A stretch of DNA of 64,000 nucleotides from Bradyrhizobium sp. AUGA SZCCT0283. GTDB taxonomy: Bacteria; Pseudomonadota; Alphaproteobacteria; Rhizobiales; Xanthobacteraceae. Shown piece after piece: positions 42,352 through 50,893 of this stretch. The stretch covers positions 62,001 to 126,000 of the forward strand of contig NZ_JAFCLU010000016.1 in NCBI RefSeq assembly GCF_018130385.1, read 5' to 3'. The notes beneath the pieces were generated by a model. The model had not been told where the DNA came from. It saw only the letters and a list, made by a program, of their open reading frames with translations, and made no database searches. The translations under genes and the position numbers were made by a program. Numbering within the stretch: position 1 is the first letter of the stretch; every line of letters starts with the position of its first letter.

Positions 42352-43573
42352 AGAAGCGCCGCGCGAGAATATGATCGGCGAGCACGGCCGCGTCGTCGCC
42401 GACGCCGGACAGGAACGAGGAGTTCATCTTCGACAGCCATTGCAGGCCGAGGAAATACAGGCCCGGCACAGCGGATATGCCGTTGCGGTGGACTGCTTCG
42501 CCTTTGGCGTCAGTGACCGGAAGATCGATCCAGCCGAAATCGACGCCGTAGCCGGTCGCCCAGATCACCGCGGAGATGCCTTCCGCGGCGAGGTCGAGCC
42601 GCGTGAGCGGCGCGGTGACGCAAGGCGGGTCGGCGAACGTCGCGCGGGCGTCGGGGTCTTCGGGCAGCTCCATGCGGCGCCGTTTCACATACGCGTCCAC
42701 CGTATCGAGGAAGGTGGTGAAGACGAGGTCGCCGTCGGCAAGGCTTTCGGCAAGGCCGGATGCAATGTCGAGCACGCCGTTATGCGCCGCCTCGATACGC
42801 CCCAACAGGATCATGCCATCGGCGGCGAAGTTGCGGAAATCGATGGTGCGGCCGCCATAGGCGCCTGAAATGACAGGGCCCAGGCGCGCGGGCCCACGCT
42901 CCTCCGGCGTGACCTGATCGAGCCGCATCTCGGCGAGCCACCAGATCAGGTCGCGGCCGCGGTAGCGGCGCGGCAGGCGGCGGTGCCGTCCGACCGAGAG
43001 ATAGACGCGGCGGCCGGCCTGCACCAATTCCTCGGCGATCTGCGCGCCCGATGCGCCGGCGCCGGCCACCAGCACCGCGCCCGGCGGAAGCTGCCCGGGA
43101 TTCTTGTAGTCAGCGGCATGGACCTGGAACACGGGATGATCGCCCAGCAGGTCCGGGACGATGTTGCGCTGGTAGGGACCGGTGGCGACGACGACATTGT
43201 CCGCCGCGATCGTGCCGTCGGAGGTCTCGGCGATGAACCCTGCGCCGTCACGCTGCGACAGCCGCGTCACCTCGACGCCGCAGCGGATCGGGGGGCTGAC
43301 GAAGCCGGCATAGGCCTCGATGTATTTGATGATGTCATCCACGTTTGCAAAGGCATCCGGATCGCTGTGCGGAAACGGAAAGTCCGGCAACCGCACCGAC
43401 CAGTTGGGAAACTGGAATTTCAGCCCGTCCCAGCGTTCGCTGCGCCAGCGTTCGGCGATCCGATGGCGCTCGAGCACGAGATGCGAAAGCCCGCGCTCCT
43501 TCAGCCGGTGGCTCATCACGAGGCCAGCCTGGCCGCCGCCGATCACGAGCGTTTCGATTTTTTCATCCGGCAT
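42350..43573 (-). CDS. Flavin-containing monooxygenase-type NAD(P)/FAD oxidoreductase
   Basis: 407 residues. The FAD-binding GxGxxG is VIGGGQAG (about 10-17), the NAD(P)H-binding one is VLVAGAGASGAQIAEEL, and an ATG-like hinge is VIWATGYGVDFGW. WDGLKFQFPNWSVRLPDF resembles flavin monooxygenases and CzcO-type proteins. It may oxygenate sulfur or nitrogen compounds; the substrate is unknown. ATG at 43573 overlaps the last 11 nt of the upstream LysR gene, indicating coupling, so the regulator and enzyme form one unit. Confidence 0.88.
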   Translation of the reverse strand: MPDEKIETLVIGGGQAGLVMSHRLKERGLSHLVLERHRIAERWRSERWDGLKFQFPNWSVRLPDFPFPHSDPDAFANVDDIIKYIEAYAGFVSPPIRCGVEVTRLSQRDGAGFIAETSDGTIAADNVVVATGPYQRNIVPDLLGDHPVFQVHAADYKNPGQLPPGAVLVAGAGASGAQIAEELVQAGRRVYLSVGRHRRLPRRYRGRDLIWWLAEMRLDQVTPEERGPARLGPVISGAYGGRTIDFRNFAADGMILLGRIEAAHNGVLDIASGLAESLADGDLVFTTFLDTVDAYVKRRRMELPEDPDARATFADPPCVTAPLTRLDLAAEGISAVIWATGYGVDFGWIDLPVTDAKGEAVHRNGISAVPGLYFLGLQWLSKMNSSFLSGVGDDAAVLADHILARRF

Positions 43574-44468
43574 GTTTCTGGCCCCTGCGGCGCGTGGCGG
43601 GTTCTGCCGCCGCGCGGATAATCCAGCGCCGGAACGCGGCGAAATCGCGCTGGGCGGTGCTGAAGCCGCGATAGACCAGATACCAGCGCATGCCTTTCGG
43701 CACACTTAACGCAAACGGCGCGACCAGCCGGCCGGCGGCCAAGTCGTCGTCGATATAGGGGCGGATGCCCATGGCGATGCCGAGGCCGTCGACGGCGGCC
43801 TGCAGCGCCTGGCCGTAGAATTCGAACTCCGGTCCGCGGGCGGTGATGCGGGCCGTGCCGGCGGCCTCGAGCCATGACGGCCAATCGTCGGGCGAATGCG
43901 CCACCCGCAGCAGCGTCGGCCCCTTCAGATCGCCGGGGCGTTTGAGCGTGTTGGCAAGGCGCGGCGCGCAGACCGGCAGCAGGTCGGCGGCGAATAGCGG
44001 TTCGGCGATCAGGCCGGGCCATTCGCCGTCGCCGAGCTTGATGCCGCAGCTCCAGTCCTCGCCGAACGGCACCGCGGCGCCGCCGGTGGTGATGCGGACG
44101 TCGATATCCGGCTCCTGTTTGCGGAAGTCCGCCAGCCGCGGGATCAGCCACTTCATCGCAAAGGTGGGACCGACGCCGATGGTCAGCACGCGCACGCTTG
44201 CAGGCGCAGTGACCTGCGCGGTCAGGCTCGCCAGCGCGTCGAAGATCGGCGTCAGCCCGCTTTGGTAGGCGCGGCCCGCCGCCGTGGTGGCGAGGCGGTT
44301 GGCCTTGCGTTCGAACAGCGCGACCTCCAGCCGCTCTTCCAGCAGGTGCACCATCCGGCTGACCGCGGCGGCGGATACGTTGAGCTCGGCGCCGGCGGCG
44401 GCAAAGCTGCCGGTCCTGGCCGCAGCTTCGAACGCCTTGATACCGTTGAGAAAGAGCAGCCGGCGCAC
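43563..44468 (-). CDS. LysR-family transcriptional regulator (GcvA-like)
   Basis: 301 residues. The N-terminal winged helix-turn-helix is FEAAARTGSFAAAGAELNVS and AVSRMVHLLEERLEVALFER. The C-terminal effector domain has LIPRLADFRKQEPDIDVRI and GLGIAMGIRPYIDDDLAAG. The start is GTG at 44468 preceded by CCTGAGGG; much longer in-frame extensions run through the exporter gene's antisense strand and are rejected. Divergent from the TauE/SafE exporter across a 90-nt gap that likely holds its operator; probably controls that gene and the overlapping monooxygenase. Confidence 0.9.
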   Translation of the reverse strand: MRRLLFLNGIKAFEAAARTGSFAAAGAELNVSAAAVSRMVHLLEERLEVALFERKANRLATTAAGRAYQSGLTPIFDALASLTAQVTAPASVRVLTIGVGPTFAMKWLIPRLADFRKQEPDIDVRITTGGAAVPFGEDWSCGIKLGDGEWPGLIAEPLFAADLLPVCAPRLANTLKRPGDLKGPTLLRVAHSPDDWPSWLEAAGTARITARGPEFEFYGQALQAAVDGLGIAMGIRPYIDDDLAAGRLVAPFALSVPKGMRWYLVYRGFSTAQRDFAAFRRWIIRAAAEPATRRRGQKHAG

Positions 44469-44558
44469 AACACCCTCAGGAAAACTGATGCCAGAGCAAG
44501 ATAACTCAGTTTGCGTGCGCCGTCCAAGCGCGGCAGAAACATGATTGTGGAGATTCCG

Positions 44559-45320
44559 ATGACGCCCCTCATGATCGCAGCCCTCGGTGCGTTGATGGTC
44601 GCGACAGCCTTCCTGTCGGGCCTGTTCGGCATGGCCGGCGGGATGATCCTGATCGGCGTGCTGTTGATGCTGATGCCGCTGCCCACCGCGATGGTGCTGC
44701 ATGCGATCACGCAGATGGCGTCGAACGGCTGGCGCGCCTTTCTGTGGCGGGCGCATATCAGCTGGCGGCCGGTGTTCGTCTATCTGATCGGTTGCGCGCT
44801 CGCGCTCGGCGTCTGGTCGATCACCCGTTACGTGCCGGACAAGCCGATTGCGCTGCTGCTGCTCGGGGTGACGCCGTTCATGGCGCGGCTGATGCCGAAG
44901 AACCTCAAGCCCAATCCCGACAGCATCGCGCAGGGCTCGTTCTACGGCTTCATCTGCATGGGGCTGATGCTGATGACCGGCGTCTCCGGCCCGCTGATGG
45001 ACACCTTCTTTCTCGGCGGCAATTTCGGCCGCCGCGAGGTGGTCGCCACCAAGGCGACCTGCCAGGTCGCCAGCCATCTGACAAAGCTGATCTATTTCGG
45101 CGGCATCGTCGACCAGGCGGCGACGCTCGATCCGGTGCTCGCTGGCGTCGCCATCGCCGCCTCGATGCTCGGCACCACGCTGGCGCGGCGCATCCTGGAA
45201 GCGATGAGCGACGCGCAGTTTCGCACCTGGGCGAACCGGCTGATCACGACCGTCGCGGGCTACTACATCCTCTACGGCGGCTGGCTGCTGTTCACGCGCA
45301 CCAGCGCGATGGCATTTTGA
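44559..45320 (+). CDS. TauE/SafE family sulfite/anion exporter
   Basis: 253 residues with about seven or eight membrane helices: MIAALGALMVATAFLSGLFG, MILIGVLLMLMPLPTAMVLH, YGFICMGLMLMTGVSGPLMD and VAIAASMLGTTLARRILEAM. The duplicated FGMAGGMILIGVL and GVSGPLMDTFFLGG motifs fit TauE/SafE exporters of organosulfonates or sulfite. The ATG at 44559 has GGAG 7 nt upstream and is preferred to the ATG at 44541. Divergently paired with a LysR regulator and a flavin monooxygenase, hinting at sulfur-compound handling; this is inference. Confidence 0.85.
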   Translation: MTPLMIAALGALMVATAFLSGLFGMAGGMILIGVLLMLMPLPTAMVLHAITQMASNGWRAFLWRAHISWRPVFVYLIGCALALGVWSITRYVPDKPIALLLLGVTPFMARLMPKNLKPNPDSIAQGSFYGFICMGLMLMTGVSGPLMDTFFLGGNFGRREVVATKATCQVASHLTKLIYFGGIVDQAATLDPVLAGVAIAASMLGTTLARRILEAMSDAQFRTWANRLITTVAGYYILYGGWLLFTRTSAMAF

Positions 45321-45349
45321 GTTTGACCGCTTCGGATGCGGAGGCGCTG

Positions 45350-45583
45350 ATGACCGAGACAACGGACGCACTGGTGCTCGACCTCGTCGAATGGATCGGC
45401 CGCGAGCCACGGCTCTATTCCGAGGTGATCGAGACGTGGCGCACCTCGTGCCCGCGCCTCACCATCTGGGAGGACGCGGTCGATCGCGGTTACGTGGCGC
45501 GGCAGCCGGCGGCGGGTGGCGTGCGCGTCGCGATCACCGAAAGCGGCGCCAAATTCCTGCGCGAGCACGGCCGCGGCGCGTGA
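45350..45583 (+). CDS. Small DNA-binding-like conserved protein (77 aa)
   Basis: MTETTDALVLDLVEWIGREP then RLYSEVIETWRTSCPRLTIW and EDAVDRGYVARQPAAGG, ending FLREHGRGA. The helix pattern and a final strand-turn-strand (VRVAITESGAKFL) look like a winged helix of roughly MarR half-size. GAGG at 45341-45344 precedes the ATG. It starts 30 nt after the exporter, probably in the same unit. Function unknown. Confidence 0.6.
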   Translation: MTETTDALVLDLVEWIGREPRLYSEVIETWRTSCPRLTIWEDAVDRGYVARQPAAGGVRVAITESGAKFLREHGRGA

Positions 45584-45706
45584 GGCGCCATCACATTTGC
45601 GCGCGCGAGGCCGGCGCCGATTGACTTGCACCGCCGATCCTCCCAAATTCATGCAGTCGCATCTTTCTTGCGAAAACAACAATCCAGCGCATAGCAGGAT
45701 CGCCCC

Positions 45707-46414
45707 ATGATCGACCTTTACTACTGGACCACGCCGAACGGCCACAAGATCACGATGTTCCTCGAAGAGACCGGGCTTCCCTACAAGGTCTTTCCGGTCA
45801 ACATCGGCAAGGGCGAACAGTTCAAGACGGAGTTTCTGGCAATCGCGCCGAACAACCGCATTCCCGCGATGGTCGATCATGCGCCGAAAGGCGGGGGAAA
45901 GCCGATTTCGATCTTCGAGTCGGGTGCGATGCTTTTGTATCTCGCCGAGAAGACCGGAAAGTTCCTCCCCACCGATCTCTACGGCCGCTATGACGCGATC
46001 CAGTGGACGTTCTGGCAGATGGGCGGGCTCGGGCCGATGGCCGGACAGAACCATCACTTCAGAAATTACGCGGTGGAGAAAATCAAATACGCCATCGACC
46101 GCTACGTGAACGAGACCAACCGGCTCTACGGCGTGCTCAACAAGCGTCTGTCGGACCGCGAATTCATCGCCGGCGACTATTCGATCGCCGACATGGCGAG
46201 CTATCCCTGGGTCGTGCCCTACAAGAACCAGGACCAGAATATCGACGACTTCCCGCATCTGAAGCGTTGGCTGGAGACCATCCGCGCCCGGCCCGCCACG
46301 ATGCGCGCCTATGCCAAGGCGAAAGAGGTCAATCCGAATTTCGGCCAGCCCGTCAACCGCACAGAGGAGGAGCGCAGGATCCTGTTCGGCCAGACCGCGG
46401 CGGTGGTGCGGTAG
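45707..46414 (+). CDS. Glutathione S-transferase, Nu/Ure2p-like class
   Basis: 235 residues. The N-terminal thioredoxin-like domain reads MIDLYYWTTPNGHKITMFLE, the Nu-class motif in which Thr and Asn replace the usual catalytic Tyr/Ser; the glutathione site is IPAMVD and FESGAMLLYLAE. The C-terminal helical domain has WTFWQMGGLGPMAGQNHHF and AGDYSIADMASYPWV. Nu-class enzymes reduce disulfides or peroxides with glutathione. The substrate is unproven. ATG at 45707. Confidence 0.9.
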   Translation: MIDLYYWTTPNGHKITMFLEETGLPYKVFPVNIGKGEQFKTEFLAIAPNNRIPAMVDHAPKGGGKPISIFESGAMLLYLAEKTGKFLPTDLYGRYDAIQWTFWQMGGLGPMAGQNHHFRNYAVEKIKYAIDRYVNETNRLYGVLNKRLSDREFIAGDYSIADMASYPWVVPYKNQDQNIDDFPHLKRWLETIRARPATMRAYAKAKEVNPNFGQPVNRTEEERRILFGQTAAVVR

Positions 46415-46432
46415 GAAGGACGGTCCCTCCAC

Positions 46433-46519
46433 CGTCATTGCGAGCGCCAGCGAAGCAATCCATATTGCGGCATAATGGATAGATGGATTGCTTCGTCGCT
46501 TGCGCTCCTCGCAATGACG
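46433..46519. repeat. Palindromic intergenic repeat, family C
   Basis: cgtcattgcgagcgccagcg and aagcaatccat are mirrored by atggattgcttcgtcgcttg and cgctcctcgcaatgacg. It lies between two glutathione transferase genes. Confidence 0.85.
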
Positions 46520-46555
46520 GTTAGGCTGGCGGTCATCTTCGGAACTGGCCACGAC

Positions 46556-47248
46556 ATGTCCCTCAAACTCTTCGAACTCGTCGGCACCGACCCATCCCGC
46601 CCGTTCAGCCCGTTCTGCTGGCGGACGCGGATGGCGCTGGCGCACAAGGGGCTGTCGGCGGAAACCATCCCGTGGTGCTTCACCGAGAAGCGCGCAATCG
46701 CGCCGCATGGCTCCGAAAAAGTGCCGGTGCTGCTCGACGGCGATCGTGCCCTCGTCGATTCCTGGACCATCGCCAACTATCTCGAAGACACATATCCGGA
46801 CCGGCCGTCGCTGTTCGGCGGCGAGGGCGGCCGCGCGATGGGGCGGATGCTGAACTGGTGGGGCGACGGCGTGATCGGCGGCATGTTTCCGCTGATCATC
46901 GCCGACATCCCGCTCAACCTGAAGCCGGAGGACGCGGCCTATTTCCGCAACAGCCGCGAAGCGCGTTTCGGCAGGAAGCTCGAAGAGATCATGGCCAGCC
47001 GCGACAAGGCGGTCGAAGGTTTCCGCAAATCGCTCGACCCGCTGCGGCTGACATTGCGGACGCAGCCCTTTCTCGGCGGCACTGCGGCGAACTATGCGGA
47101 CTATATCGTGTTCGGCGCGTTCCAGTGGGCGCGGGTGGTCAGCCCGTTCAGGCTGCTGATGGAAGACGATCCGGTCTATGCCTGGCGCCAGCGGTTGCTC
47201 GATGCGTTCGACGGACTGGCGCGAAAGTCGCCAAGCTATCACGGGTAG
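46556..47248 (+). CDS. Glutathione S-transferase family protein (beta-etherase-like N-terminus)
   Basis: 230 residues. MSLKLFELVGTDPSRPFSPF has the Ser-Pro-Phe/Cys active-site region typical of LigE/LigF-like and related transferases. Glutathione binding is at KVPVLLDGDRALVDSWTIAN. The C-terminal helical domain has YADYIVFGAFQWARVV. It is 37 nt downstream of a family C repeat; a longer in-frame start at 46475 would translate that repeat. The substrate is unknown; lignin-ether or aromatic conjugate cleavage is possible. Confidence 0.85.
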   Translation: MSLKLFELVGTDPSRPFSPFCWRTRMALAHKGLSAETIPWCFTEKRAIAPHGSEKVPVLLDGDRALVDSWTIANYLEDTYPDRPSLFGGEGGRAMGRMLNWWGDGVIGGMFPLIIADIPLNLKPEDAAYFRNSREARFGRKLEEIMASRDKAVEGFRKSLDPLRLTLRTQPFLGGTAANYADYIVFGAFQWARVVSPFRLLMEDDPVYAWRQRLLDAFDGLARKSPSYHG

Positions 47249-47478
47249 GGCAAGCGGGACGCGTAGGTCACCCGGATCGCCGGCCGGAGCCAATCGCGGC
47301 GGCTTGGCTGACAGCAGGAATGATCACGTTCGCTGACGTAAATCAGCAGGTAATGATTGCGCGACTGTCCGGCCTATCGCCGAGGCTGTAAATTAGTTCT
47401 ATCCGATAACGATGTTAGCTGTGACGTAAAATGAAGGCGTAGTCTTGTTCCTTTGGTGGGCTGTAGGGGAGGCGCGTC

Positions 47479-47655
47479 ATGACCGACTTTGAAGCCAAAC
47501 TGGAGCGGTTTGAGACTCTCGCTGCCGAATGCGATTTGATCGGCAAGTTGTCGGCGGATGCAGCGAAGCGCGAGCTATATCTGCGCCTCGGCCAGCACTA
47601 CCGCGAACTGGCTGATGACATGCGAACGGTGATTGCGACCAAAAATGCCGCTTAG
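47479..47655 (+). CDS. Small helical protein (58 aa), unknown
   Basis: Short ORF found by eye: ATG at 47479, TAG ending 47655. It reads MTDFEAKLERFETLAAECDL, IGKLSADAAKRELYLRLGQH and YRELADDMRTVIATKNAA. A strong GGGGAGG sits at 47466-47472, seven nt before the ATG, and the product has a clean amphipathic helical pattern. It stands between convergent genes with gaps of 230 and 97 nt on either side. No family recognised, but coding looks likely. Confidence 0.62.
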   Translation: MTDFEAKLERFETLAAECDLIGKLSADAAKRELYLRLGQHYRELADDMRTVIATKNAA

Positions 47656-47752
47656 CGCGTGGACTCATTGGCGCGTCACAGCCGTTGACAGGGTGAGGCG
47701 CGCCGACGTCTGGCCGCGCTGCGGCATCAACATGTTGGGCTAGCTTGGGCGG

Positions 47753-49078
47753 TCATTGTCCAAGCTGGCCGAGCACGGCGAACCACAACGCGAGCGTCTC
47801 GGCATAAGAGCGCGGCTCCGACGGCTTCCTGCGAACGGCGGTATGGACCATGACGAGTTTGGTGGCTGGATCGACCAGGATGATCTGTCCCCGGATGCCG
47901 AGCAGCGCAAATCTGCGACGCTCACCGGGGAGCAGCCACACCTGGTATCCATAGCCGAAGTAGGGAGTTGCCGTTCCCGGGGCGAGATGACCGTCGGCTG
48001 GCTTCACCGTGGTGGCGTCCAACACCCACTGCCGTGGAATCAGTTGGCGTCCTTCCCATGCGCCGTCATGCGCGAGCAGCCGGCCCAGACGCGCGTAGTC
48101 GCGCAAGGTCGCGTTAAAGCAGCAGAAGGCGATCTCCTGGCCGGTGTGATCGACGGCCCAGGCCGCGTCGGCCTCCGCGCCGATTGCGTCCCAGACCCTG
48201 CTATGAAGATAGTCCGCAAGTGGCTCACCCGTGGCAGACCGCAACACCAGGCCCAGGATCTCGGTCTCGACGCTGGCGTAGTGCCATTTGGTTCCCGGTG
48301 GAGTAGCGCGCGTGTTGAACTGGGCGACGGTGGCGACGGGGTCCTTTCCGGGCTCAACGAACAGGTCGCGCGACAGTCGCGCGATGTCGTCCTGCCCGTC
48401 ATAGATTTCCGAAAAGGCAACGCCTGACGACATGTGCAGGAGGTCGCGGATTGAGGTCTTTCCATATTCCGCATCCGCGAGGCCGGGAACATAGGCCGAG
48501 ACGGGATCGTCGATCGATTTGATTTTTCCTTCGGAGACGGCAACGCCGATCAGCATCGCCGTGATCGTCTTGGCCATGGACTGCGACAGGAAGCGGTGGC
48601 GGTCGGTGCGAGCATATTGATAATGCTCGTACAGGATGGTGTCGTCTTTCGCGATCAGGAGGGCCGTGGTCGGGTTTTGGCCGAGATAGTCGGAGATCGA
48701 GCGCTGCTCGGATCCGAACTTGTAGGAGATCGCCGGCTCCGGCGCCCGCTTGAACAGCCAGGGTGTGGTCGCGCGTCGGACCTGGCGCGAGGGAAACATT
48801 TCGCCGAAATGGCTATAAGTGCCGACCAGATTTTCGAGCTGACTTGCGGTCGCCCGGGTACCAACTGGAAAACCTGCCGCCGCGCCATAGGCGGCCGCGT
48901 CGGGGCCAGTATCCGAAAACACCGGCCCCGGCGCAGCCGCACCGTTGTTCCCCGCGCCTGGCATGCCTTGCGCGTGCGCCGATGGCGTCAAACCGGCCAT
49001 GACAAGATTGAGCGACAACAAGAGAGAACGTAAGCAGCACGACATATCCAGGGCTGCGAACGCGCTTGGGGCCGACAT
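47753..49078 (-). CDS. Serine hydrolase, beta-lactamase class C/PBP4-like (exported)
   Basis: 441 residues from the ATG at 49078 (AGGATTTCG upstream), with a signal peptide around SLLLSLNLVMAGLTPSAHAQ. The catalytic Ser-x-x-Lys is SMAK in FLSQSMAKTITAMLIGVAV. The second motif is YAS in HYASVETEILGLVLRS instead of Tyr-Ala-Asn, and a C-terminal region VWLLPGERRRFALLGIRG follows. This is the esterase/peptidase-like class C fold. Other starts at 49159, 49099 and 49045 are possible. Substrate unknown. Confidence 0.82.
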   Translation of the reverse strand: MSAPSAFAALDMSCCLRSLLLSLNLVMAGLTPSAHAQGMPGAGNNGAAAPGPVFSDTGPDAAAYGAAAGFPVGTRATASQLENLVGTYSHFGEMFPSRQVRRATTPWLFKRAPEPAISYKFGSEQRSISDYLGQNPTTALLIAKDDTILYEHYQYARTDRHRFLSQSMAKTITAMLIGVAVSEGKIKSIDDPVSAYVPGLADAEYGKTSIRDLLHMSSGVAFSEIYDGQDDIARLSRDLFVEPGKDPVATVAQFNTRATPPGTKWHYASVETEILGLVLRSATGEPLADYLHSRVWDAIGAEADAAWAVDHTGQEIAFCCFNATLRDYARLGRLLAHDGAWEGRQLIPRQWVLDATTVKPADGHLAPGTATPYFGYGYQVWLLPGERRRFALLGIRGQIILVDPATKLVMVHTAVRRKPSEPRSYAETLALWFAVLGQLGQ

Positions 49079-49162
49079 CGAAATCCTGATCACCTGCATT
49101 CTCCCGCTCTGGTCTTGCCATCGGAAAATTTGGCGGATGATCGCGTGCTGGCTTGTCAAATT

Positions 49163-49300
49163 TTAAAATCGCCCGGTCGAATCGATCCCCGACCCGTGTG
49201 TCCGGCATCCGGCCTGGCGCACCAGCAGCAGCCCACAAATCATGAGAACCAGGCCAACCGTCGCGTCGCGGAAACCGAAATCAAGTGCCGTCCACGCCAT
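49163..49300 (-). CDS. Small single-pass membrane protein (45 aa), unknown
   Basis: Short ORF found by eye: ATG at 49300, TAA ending 49163. It reads MAWTALDFGFRDATVGLVLM then ICGLLLVRQAGCRTHGSG, ending IDSTGRF. A run GGGGGGGGTAGGTT precedes the ATG. One hydrophobic helix (TVGLVLMICGLLLV) is preceded by a charged turn, as in bacterial microproteins. It lies upstream of the serine hydrolase in a 318-nt gap otherwise without features. Confidence 0.45.
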   Translation of the reverse strand: MAWTALDFGFRDATVGLVLMICGLLLVRQAGCRTHGSGIDSTGRF

Positions 49301-49396
49301 AACCTACCCCCCCCGCCGTTTCCCGGAGTTCTCATATCCGTCATCAGCATAGCGCCTCCAATCTTTCGGATGAAGAGGCGTATGGGGCATTGGTCG

Positions 49397-50188
49397 TCAG
49401 CGGCCGGCAAAGACCGGCGGCCGGCGCTCGATCCAGGCGTTGATGCCTTCGCCGAGATCGATGGTCGGCACGACCGCGGCGAATTGCTCGCTCTCGACCT
49501 GCAGCCCTTCGCCGATGCCCATGTTCAGTCCGCGGGTGACCGCCGTGATGATCCCGCCGACCGCGAGCGGCGAATGCCCGACGATGTGGCTTGCCAGTTC
49601 GCGCGCGGCCGGCAGCAGCACGTCATGCGGCACGACGCTGTTGACCAGCCCGATCTCCAGCGCCCGTTGCGGCGAGAACGGATCGCCCGTCAGCAGCAGT
49701 TCGAGCGCGCGCTTGCGCCCGGCGAGCCGCGGCAGCCGCTGCGTTCCGCCGAAGGTCGGCGGCATGCCCAGATTGATTTCCGGCTTGGCGAAACGCGCGC
49801 GCTCGCTGGCGATGGCCAGATGCACGGCCTCGGTGATCTCGCATCCGCCGCCGAACGCCAGCCCGTTGACGGCTGCAATCACCGGTTTCCTGAAGGCTTC
49901 AAGCCGCGCGGTCATGGCCTGGCCGCGCCGGACGAAGTCCCGCATGGCCGTATCGCGGCCGCGCCGGACGCTGCCTGCGAATTCGTGAATGTCGGCGCCC
50001 GCGGAGAACGCGCGTTCGCCCGCGCCGGTCAGAATTGCCGCTCGCACGGCGGCGTCCGTCTCGATCGTGTCCAGCACGGCCATCAGGCGGTCGATCAACG
50101 CATAGTTCAAGGCGTTGAGCTTGTCAGGCCGGTTAAGCGTGATCAGCGCAATGCCGTCGTTGATTTCAAGCAGGATGGGATCGGGCAT
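49397..50188 (-). CDS. Enoyl-CoA hydratase/isomerase family protein
   Basis: 263-residue crotonase. Oxyanion-hole segments are AFSAGADIHEFAG and GLAFGGGCEITEAVHLA; candidate catalytic Glu residues lie in GCEIT and AKPEINLGMPPTFGG. It hydrates or isomerises acyl-CoAs. ATG at 50188 with GGAG 7 nt upstream; the frame to 50302 would enter the regulator's promoter. Divergent from a TetR gene that probably represses it. Confidence 0.9.
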   Translation of the reverse strand: MPDPILLEINDGIALITLNRPDKLNALNYALIDRLMAVLDTIETDAAVRAAILTGAGERAFSAGADIHEFAGSVRRGRDTAMRDFVRRGQAMTARLEAFRKPVIAAVNGLAFGGGCEITEAVHLAIASERARFAKPEINLGMPPTFGGTQRLPRLAGRKRALELLLTGDPFSPQRALEIGLVNSVVPHDVLLPAARELASHIVGHSPLAVGGIITAVTRGLNMGIGEGLQVESEQFAAVVPTIDLGEGINAWIERRPPVFAGR

Positions 50189-50245
50189 CAAGGGCTCCAT
50201 GAGAGTGACAGTGGCTATGGTCACCCTAGGAGCACGTTCGCGTTG

Positions 50246-50269
50246 TGTATATTCACTGGTTAGTATACA
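50246..50269. promoter_or_regulatory. Candidate TetR operator, tgtata-N12-tataca palindrome
   Basis: tgtatattcactggttag and tataca: a perfect 6-bp inverted repeat with 12-nt spacing, lying between the divergent enoyl-CoA hydratase and tetR starts. It is AT-rich in a G+C-rich region, typical of operators covering a promoter. The regulator's ATG at 50269 overlaps the right arm. Function inferred. Confidence 0.5.
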
Positions 50270-50277
50270 TGCGGGCC

Positions 50278-50886
50278 ATGGCACGATCCGGCATCCCGAC
50301 ACGTGAGCGCATTATTTCGGCGGCAAGCGCGTTGTTCTACAATGACGGTATCCGGGGCGTCAGCGTCGATGCGGTGGCGGCGAAGGCCGGCGTCACCAAG
50401 CGAACGCTGTATTATCATTTCAAGAGCAAGGACGATCTCGTCGCGGCGTATCTCGCTGCCCGCGATCAGCCCAATCTCGCGCTGTTCAGGCAATGGTTCG
50501 CGGAGGCCGACGACGGGCTGCCGGCCCAGGTCGAGCGCATCTTTCGCAACCTCGCCCGCTCGGCGCGGCATCCGAAATGGAAGGGCTGCGGATTCCTGCG
50601 GACATCAGCCGAACTCGCCAACATGCCCGGCCATCCCGCGATGAAAATCGGCGCCGCGCACAAGAAGAAGTTCGAGGAATGGCTGCGCGGGACCTTTGCC
50701 GCTGCCGGGATCGCGCAGGCGGCACAGCTCGCACGGCAAATCCTGCTGCTGCTCGATGGATCGTTCGCCGTCGTGCTGCTGCACCGCGATCCCAGCTATA
50801 TGGAGACGGCGGGTGAAGCGGCGCATGCGTTGATCGAGGCGGCGCTTACTGGGCGGGGTAGGCCGAAGTCGCGGCGGGCGCGGTAG
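50278..50886 (+). CDS. TetR-family transcriptional regulator
   Basis: 202 residues from the ATG at 50278; an ATG at 50269 is also in frame. The helix-turn-helix is VSVDAVAAKAGVTKRTLYYH followed by FKSKDDLVAAYL. The C-terminal ligand domain is all-helical (IARQ-type: LARQILLLLDGSFAVVLLHR). It is divergent from enoyl-CoA hydratase, so it probably represses it and itself through the palindrome at 50246-50269. Effector unknown, perhaps an acyl-CoA. Confidence 0.9.
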   Translation: MARSGIPTRERIISAASALFYNDGIRGVSVDAVAAKAGVTKRTLYYHFKSKDDLVAAYLAARDQPNLALFRQWFAEADDGLPAQVERIFRNLARSARHPKWKGCGFLRTSAELANMPGHPAMKIGAAHKKKFEEWLRGTFAAAGIAQAAQLARQILLLLDGSFAVVLLHRDPSYMETAGEAAHALIEAALTGRGRPKSRRAR

Positions 50887-50893
50887 GTTCCCA

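Noticed and set aside
43563..45410. Single 615-codon frame covering the LysR gene and the antisense of the exporter
   Set aside because: Only the last 301 codons are LysR-like; the N-terminal part is antisense of the exporter gene. Start placed at GTG 44468.
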